From: DATJXG01 sp035500455
Lineage (GTDB): Bacteria; Acidobacteriota; Terriglobia; Terriglobales; Acidobacteriaceae
Direction of reading: 5' to 3'
DNA: 8,179 bases
Assembly: GCA_035500455.1 (NCBI GenBank)
Contig: DATJXG010000013.1
Coordinates: 1-8,179 of the forward strand
A model generated the notes under the pieces. It made no database searches. It was not told where the DNA came from and saw only the letters and a program-made list of their open reading frames with translations. The position numbers were made by a program, and so were the translations under genes. Shown piece by piece: positions 4,955 to 8,179 of the stretch (positions within the stretch are counted from its first letter, which is position 1; the number at the start of each line of letters is the position of its first letter).

Positions 4955-6766
4955 TTATTTCGGGTGTGAGTTCCTCGGGCGCCTGCCTGTGGCCGGCGTG
5001 CGCACACCATGCTCCAGGTTGAACGCGGTGTTCACCAGGCCTACGTGGGAAAAGGCTTGCGGGAAGTTGCCCAGCAGACGTTTGGCGGCGGGATCGTATT
5101 CTTCCGAGAGCAGGCCAACGTCGTTGCGAATCTCCAACAACTGCTCGAACAGCCATACGGCATCTTGATGGCGGCCCTGCAAGGCGTAGTTGTCGGCCAG
5201 CCAGAATGAACAGGCGAGAAATACTCCTTCTCCGTGCGGCATCCCGTCAACCGCGGAATCCTGGGTGTAGCGCTGCACCAGGCCATCCTTGACCAGATGA
5301 GTTTCGATGGCTTTGACGGTGCCGATCATGCGGGCATCCTCCGGCGGCAGGAAGCCCATGAGCGGCATCATGAGAACGCTGGCGTCGAGATGCTGGGAGC
5401 CGTAATACTGCACGAAAGAATTGAGGCCTGGATCGAAGCCCTGGCGGCAGACCTGCTCATGGATTGACTTTCGCCACGCTTTCCAACGGGCGATGTCGCC
5501 CTGGATCCAGCCCCGCTCGGCCGTTTTGATGGCGCGATCCACGGCGACCCACGCCATCATCTTGGAGTGAACAAAGTGGCGGCGCGGGCCGCGCACTTCC
5601 CAGATACCGTCGTCGGGCTTCTCCCATCCGGTCTCCAGGAACTCCAGCAGCGACCTGGCTACATCCTCGCTTCCATTCCGCGGCAGGTCGATTCCCGCTT
5701 CGCGGCACTCATAAAGGGTGTTGGCTACCTCTCCGAAAATATCCAATTGAAACTGCCGGTAGGCGGCGTTGCCGGTGCGCACCGGAGCTGAATTCTCGTA
5801 GCCCTGCAGCCAGGGCAATTCCAGTTCGGTGAGCCGGCGCTCGCCCCGCAGGCCATACAGGATGTTGAGTTCCGAAGGGCTGCCGGCCACGGCGCGCAGC
5901 AACCATTCGCGCCATTCCTGAGCTTCGCTGTGATATCCGGCATCGAGCAGGGAGTGCAGAGTCAAAGAGGCGTCGCGCACCCAGCAGAAACGGTAGTCCC
6001 AGTTGCGCACTCCGCCCAGCTTTTCGGGAAGCGAAGTGGTGGGCGCCGCCACGATGCCGCCCGTGGGCAGGAAGGTGAGCGCCTTCAGCGTAATGAGCGA
6101 GCGCGTTACAGCCTCGCTCCACTTTCCGTGGTAAGAGCAGCGCCTGCTCCAGTCGAGCCACCAGTCAGTGGTCTGCCGGATCGCGTCATCCACTTTCAGT
6201 GGCAGCGGCTCGTCACGATGCGACGGATACCAGGTGAGATCGAAGGGCACGTGTTCTCCCTTGGACACGGTAAATTCTGCAAGCGTTTTGAGGTTCTCCC
6301 CGCGGAGTTCTACAGGCGCGCGCAGGCTGAGCCGGTCGGGGCCGGCGATAGCGGAAATTCCATCGTCGGTACGCCGCACCCAGGGAACCACCGAGCCGTA
6401 GTCGAAGCGGATCACAAGTTCCATCTTCATCTTGACCTGGCCGCGAATACCGGCAACCATGCGCAGGAGTTTAGGAGCGTCGTCGGGCGGAGTCATACAA
6501 TCCACCAGCAAAACCGATCCGCTGGCAGTCTCAAATTCGGTCTCCAGAACCAGCGTTCCCTCGCGATATTTACGGCGAATGTGGCGCACGGGCTCCGCCG
6601 GGCAGATGGACCAATGCCCGTTTTCTGGCGTTCCCAGCAGCCCGGCAAAACAGGCGGGAGAATCGAAGTTAGGTAGGCAGAGCCAGTCGATCGATCCCTG
6701 CCGGGAGACGAGGGCGGCGGTGTGGCAGTCGCCGATCACGGCGTAATCTTCAATCGGTAAGGACAA
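4955..6766 (-). CDS. Glycoside hydrolase family 15 (glucoamylase/trehalase-like)
   Basis: The 603-residue enzyme is full length for the bacterial GH15 group. It begins LPIEDYAVIGDCHTAALVSR and GSIDWLCLPNFDSPACF, the conserved N-terminal beta domain. From about residue 230 the (alpha/alpha)6 barrel follows, with GGVRNWDYRFCWVRDASLTL (251-270). E390 in DDGIWEVRG is the expected general acid, and E513 in PHGEGVFLACSFWL the general base. GLLSEEYDPAAKRLLGNFPQ (551-570) closes the domain. GH15 enzymes cleave terminal alpha-glucosidic bonds by inversion; this group includes actinobacterial trehalases, so trehalose or malto-oligosaccharide is the probable substrate. There is no signal peptide, so it is cytoplasmic. 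The start is TTG 6766 with GGAGG 4 nt upstream (6771-6775). It is monocistronic, with its own terminator. Confidence 0.95.
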   Translation of the reverse strand: MSLPIEDYAVIGDCHTAALVSRQGSIDWLCLPNFDSPACFAGLLGTPENGHWSICPAEPVRHIRRKYREGTLVLETEFETASGSVLLVDCMTPPDDAPKLLRMVAGIRGQVKMKMELVIRFDYGSVVPWVRRTDDGISAIAGPDRLSLRAPVELRGENLKTLAEFTVSKGEHVPFDLTWYPSHRDEPLPLKVDDAIRQTTDWWLDWSRRCSYHGKWSEAVTRSLITLKALTFLPTGGIVAAPTTSLPEKLGGVRNWDYRFCWVRDASLTLHSLLDAGYHSEAQEWREWLLRAVAGSPSELNILYGLRGERRLTELELPWLQGYENSAPVRTGNAAYRQFQLDIFGEVANTLYECREAGIDLPRNGSEDVARSLLEFLETGWEKPDDGIWEVRGPRRHFVHSKMMAWVAVDRAIKTAERGWIQGDIARWKAWRKSIHEQVCRQGFDPGLNSFVQYYGSQHLDASVLMMPLMGFLPPEDARMIGTVKAIETHLVKDGLVQRYTQDSAVDGMPHGEGVFLACSFWLADNYALQGRHQDAVWLFEQLLEIRNDVGLLSEEYDPAAKRLLGNFPQAFSHVGLVNTAFNLEHGVRTPATGRRPRNSHPK

Positions 6767-7048
6767 AAAGCCTCCGCGAATTCAATCCGGCTCGGTCGAA
6801 CTTTGATTTTAATGCTCGAGCGAGAGCGGATGCGCAGCGAAGCGAGCAAAAGGCACGATGTCGCGTAAGCGGCACTTGGATGAGATGCCAGACTAGCCGA
6901 GGCAAGAGCACGAAAATGATGACGTCTTTGGCGCCGCGGATTCGCGACCTGGTGACTTGATAGAAAGTGCGGTCAGCGCACCAAACCGCGTCGCCACCGG
7001 GACCGCGGCAGCTTTCGTCGCCATAAGCGCAAGGGCGGCGAACATGTG
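6767..7048. other. Non-coding spacer between the GH15 gene and tRNA-Val
   Basis: I see no gene in this stretch on either strand. It must hold the GH15 promoter: on the minus strand TAAAAT (about 6812-6807) could be a -10 box but has no convincing -35 partner. The part around 6814-6848 is rich in GCGAGC/GCTCG words, with TGCTCG and CGAGCA as distant inverted ends, which may form a weak hairpin. GGAGG for the GH15 start is at 6771-6775. Confidence 0.4.
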
Positions 7049-7054
7049 TATAAT
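7049..7054 (+). promoter_or_regulatory. -10 box of the tRNA-Val promoter
   Basis: A perfect TATAAT lies 21 nt before the tRNA 5' end, so transcription would start near 7061 with a leader of about 15 nt. No good -35 hexamer is visible at 16-18 nt spacing. Confidence 0.6.
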
Positions 7055-7075
7055 GATGGACTTACCGCACCCAGT

Positions 7076-7150
7076 GGGCGCTTAACTCAGCGGTAGAGTG
7101 CCATCTTCACACGGTGGAAGTCATAGGTTCGAATCCTATAGCGCCCACCA
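7076..7150 (+). tRNA. tRNA-Val (anticodon CAC)
   Basis: A complete 75-nt cloverleaf can be drawn. The acceptor stem GGGCGCT/AGCGCCC pairs over 7 bp. The D stem ACTC/GAGT encloses AGCGGTA. The anticodon stem CCATC/GGTGG (one G-U pair) encloses TTCACAC with anticodon CAC at 7108-7110, reading GUG codons for valine. The variable loop is 5 nt. The T arm ATAGG/CCTAT has loop TTCGAAT. A73 and an encoded CCA (7148-7150) end the gene. A TATAAT box stands upstream. The 3' half is the likely integration target of the element whose integrase gene ends 13 nt further on. Confidence 0.96.
7123..7150. mobile_element. Predicted attachment site at the tRNA 3' end (island boundary)
   Basis: The T arm, acceptor strand and CCA of tRNA-Val form the usual crossover region of tRNA-directed tyrosine recombinases. 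The integrase gene directly beside it on the 3' side fits a site that regenerates the tRNA upon integration. The matching direct repeat at the far end of the element would be outside the window, so the exact core cannot be defined. Confidence 0.45.
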
Positions 7151-7163
7151 CGTTTTCAATGAT

Positions 7164-8179
7164 TTAGTGGGCCTTGCGCTCTGTCTGCGCTCCGTTTGCA
7201 CGCAAAGCGAGTTCAGCTACCTTCAAAGATGCTTTGCTCATCTCATCCGTGACCACATCGCCATATACGTTCATCGTGGTACGAATATCCGTGTGCCGCA
7301 TCATCTTCTGTTGCACTGAAATTGGAGCGCCCACAGCATCCAGCCAAGAACGATGCGTGTGGCGGAATGCGTGCGTTGTGGTATGCCCGATTCCCGCCAC
7401 GCGCGCTGCGCGAGCCAGTTCATAGCGGACACAAGTGTAAGAGTAAGGCAATCGCCCGATGCTATACGGACTAGCGAACACCCAATCTGTAGCCTCGGAA
7501 AATTGGCTTAACTGTTTATGTGTTCGGAGGCGGTCCATCACGCCGCTCGCTAGAGTGAACGTTTTGGCGGACCCTTCCGTTTTGCATTCGTCCACTTGCT
7601 GTTGGACGATGCCTCGGCGAATGCTGAGTCGCGCGCCGAGCCAATCCACATCGCCCCACCGCAGTGCAAGCGCTTCGCTGATACGGAGCCCAAAACAGAC
7701 ACAGAGAAAGAGCATCGTTGCGAAGGGTTCATGCAGTTCTCGCAGCAAAGCACAAAACTGCTCAACTGTGAGACTGCGAGGCTTACGAACCCGCGTATTT
7801 GCTCCCTTGTTTCGGACCAAGGAAATTGGGTTGCGCCCAATCGGAAGCACCCCCGCAAACATCGCGAATTCCACGATGGAATGGAGCAAACTACGCACAT
7901 GCGTCTTGGACTTTGGCGATAGGTCCAGCGCGCGAAGCCACAGTTCTACCGGGCGAGGCTGAATGTCTTCGATGGACGTTTCGCCCCACTTCGGGATGAT
8001 ATGATTCGCCAGAAACGAACGGTACATCCGCGCCGTGGAATGACGCAACGGCATCCGTTCGGATTGATAGCGGGCGATCACAGCGTTGACGGTTTCCCCG
8101 TTGGGTTTAGGTGTGGCTTCCGGCTGCACCTTGACCGCTTTCCACGCCGCGGCCTTGGTTGGGTATTCCTGCTTTGTGC
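7164..8179 (-). CDS. Tyrosine recombinase/phage-type integrase (N terminus beyond right edge)
   Basis: The reading frame ends with TAA at 7166-7164 and is open to the right edge. It is incomplete, with about 338 codons visible. Counting from the GTG at 8129, a core-binding SAM-like domain lies at about 10-100 and the catalytic domain at about 115-310. The active-site set is Arg149 (FGLRISEALALRWGD), Lys183 (CKTEGSAK), His253 and Arg256 (THAFRHTHRSW), His279 (MMRHTDIRTTMNVYGD) and the nucleophile Tyr289. The 16 codons above that GTG (TKQEYPTKAAAWKAVK) look like the end of an N-terminal arm-type DNA-binding domain, so 8129 is probably not the start. It points toward tRNA-Val with a 13-nt gap, so it most likely integrates an element at that tRNA. 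Rows sampled by hand are about 50-55% GC, lower than much of the host side. Confidence 0.93.
   Translation of the reverse strand, partial: TKQEYPTKAAAWKAVKVQPEATPKPNGETVNAVIARYQSERMPLRHSTARMYRSFLANHIIPKWGETSIEDIQPRPVELWLRALDLSPKSKTHVRSLLHSIVEFAMFAGVLPIGRNPISLVRNKGANTRVRKPRSLTVEQFCALLRELHEPFATMLFLCVCFGLRISEALALRWGDVDWLGARLSIRRGIVQQQVDECKTEGSAKTFTLASGVMDRLRTHKQLSQFSEATDWVFASPYSIGRLPYSYTCVRYELARAARVAGIGHTTTHAFRHTHRSWLDAVGAPISVQQKMMRHTDIRTTMNVYGDVVTDEMSKASLKVAELALRANGAQTERKAH

Noticed and set aside
5930..6676. A 248-codon plus-strand frame opposite the GH15 gene
   Set aside because: It is antisense to a full-length enzyme with all family motifs; its translation shows no recognisable domain and is explained by high GC in the opposite strand.
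7164..8129. Integrase beginning at GTG 8129
   Set aside because: The frame stays open upstream to the window edge and reads like integrase sequence, so the gene is treated as truncated by the window.
1..8179. CRISPR array, insertion sequence or rRNA
   Set aside because: No regularly spaced repeats, no transposase frame with terminal inverted repeats, and no rRNA-like segment were seen.

Overview
The window looks like a chromosomal segment of a GC-rich soil-type bacterium, most likely an Acidobacteriota (Terriglobia-like). The basis is the style of the sigma/anti-sigma pair and the GH15 enzyme, and above all a dispersed palindromic repeat whose spurious translation reads LTAKNAKVAKD, a signature I associate with intergenic regions of Acidobacteria and some other phyla. 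No rRNA or marker gene is present, so the phylum call is an inference.

Left part (1-2100). A minus-strand pair encodes an ECF-type sigma factor followed by a zinc-finger anti-sigma factor that runs off the left edge. The sigma ORF carries an odd, disordered N-terminal stretch of about 115 residues. Divergently, on the plus strand, lies a classical SDR oxidoreductase resembling glucose 1-dehydrogenase. Its leader holds a compact inverted repeat.

Middle part (2101-4872). A five-gene minus-strand run reads, in transcription order: SRPBCC protein, ArsR-type repressor without metal-binding cysteines, DUF899 thioredoxin-like protein, small membrane protein with a CPVC motif, DinB-family metal-binding protein. 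It starts at a well-formed sigma70-type promoter (TTGACG-17-TAGTAT) overlapped by two 10-bp direct repeats, a plausible operator for the encoded repressor. The spacing (4-nt gap, ATGA overlap) supports co-transcription. A long TAKNAK-type palindrome lies at the end of the membrane-protein gene and supplies its last roughly 40 codons. A half copy of the same repeat lies upstream of the operon promoter.

Right-middle (4938-6766). A minus-strand GH15 glucoamylase/trehalase-like enzyme begins at a TTG codon with a strong ribosome binding site and ends directly at a terminator hairpin.

Right part (7049-8179). An intact tRNA-Val(CAC) with its own TATAAT box is followed 13 nt later by the 3' end of a tyrosine recombinase pointing at it. 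The integrase reading frame remains open to the right edge, so its N terminus is outside. This is the boundary of a tRNA-integrated mobile element or island: left of 7150 is host DNA, right of it is probably acquired DNA, which hand-sampled rows show to be lower in GC. The island's cargo lies beyond the window.
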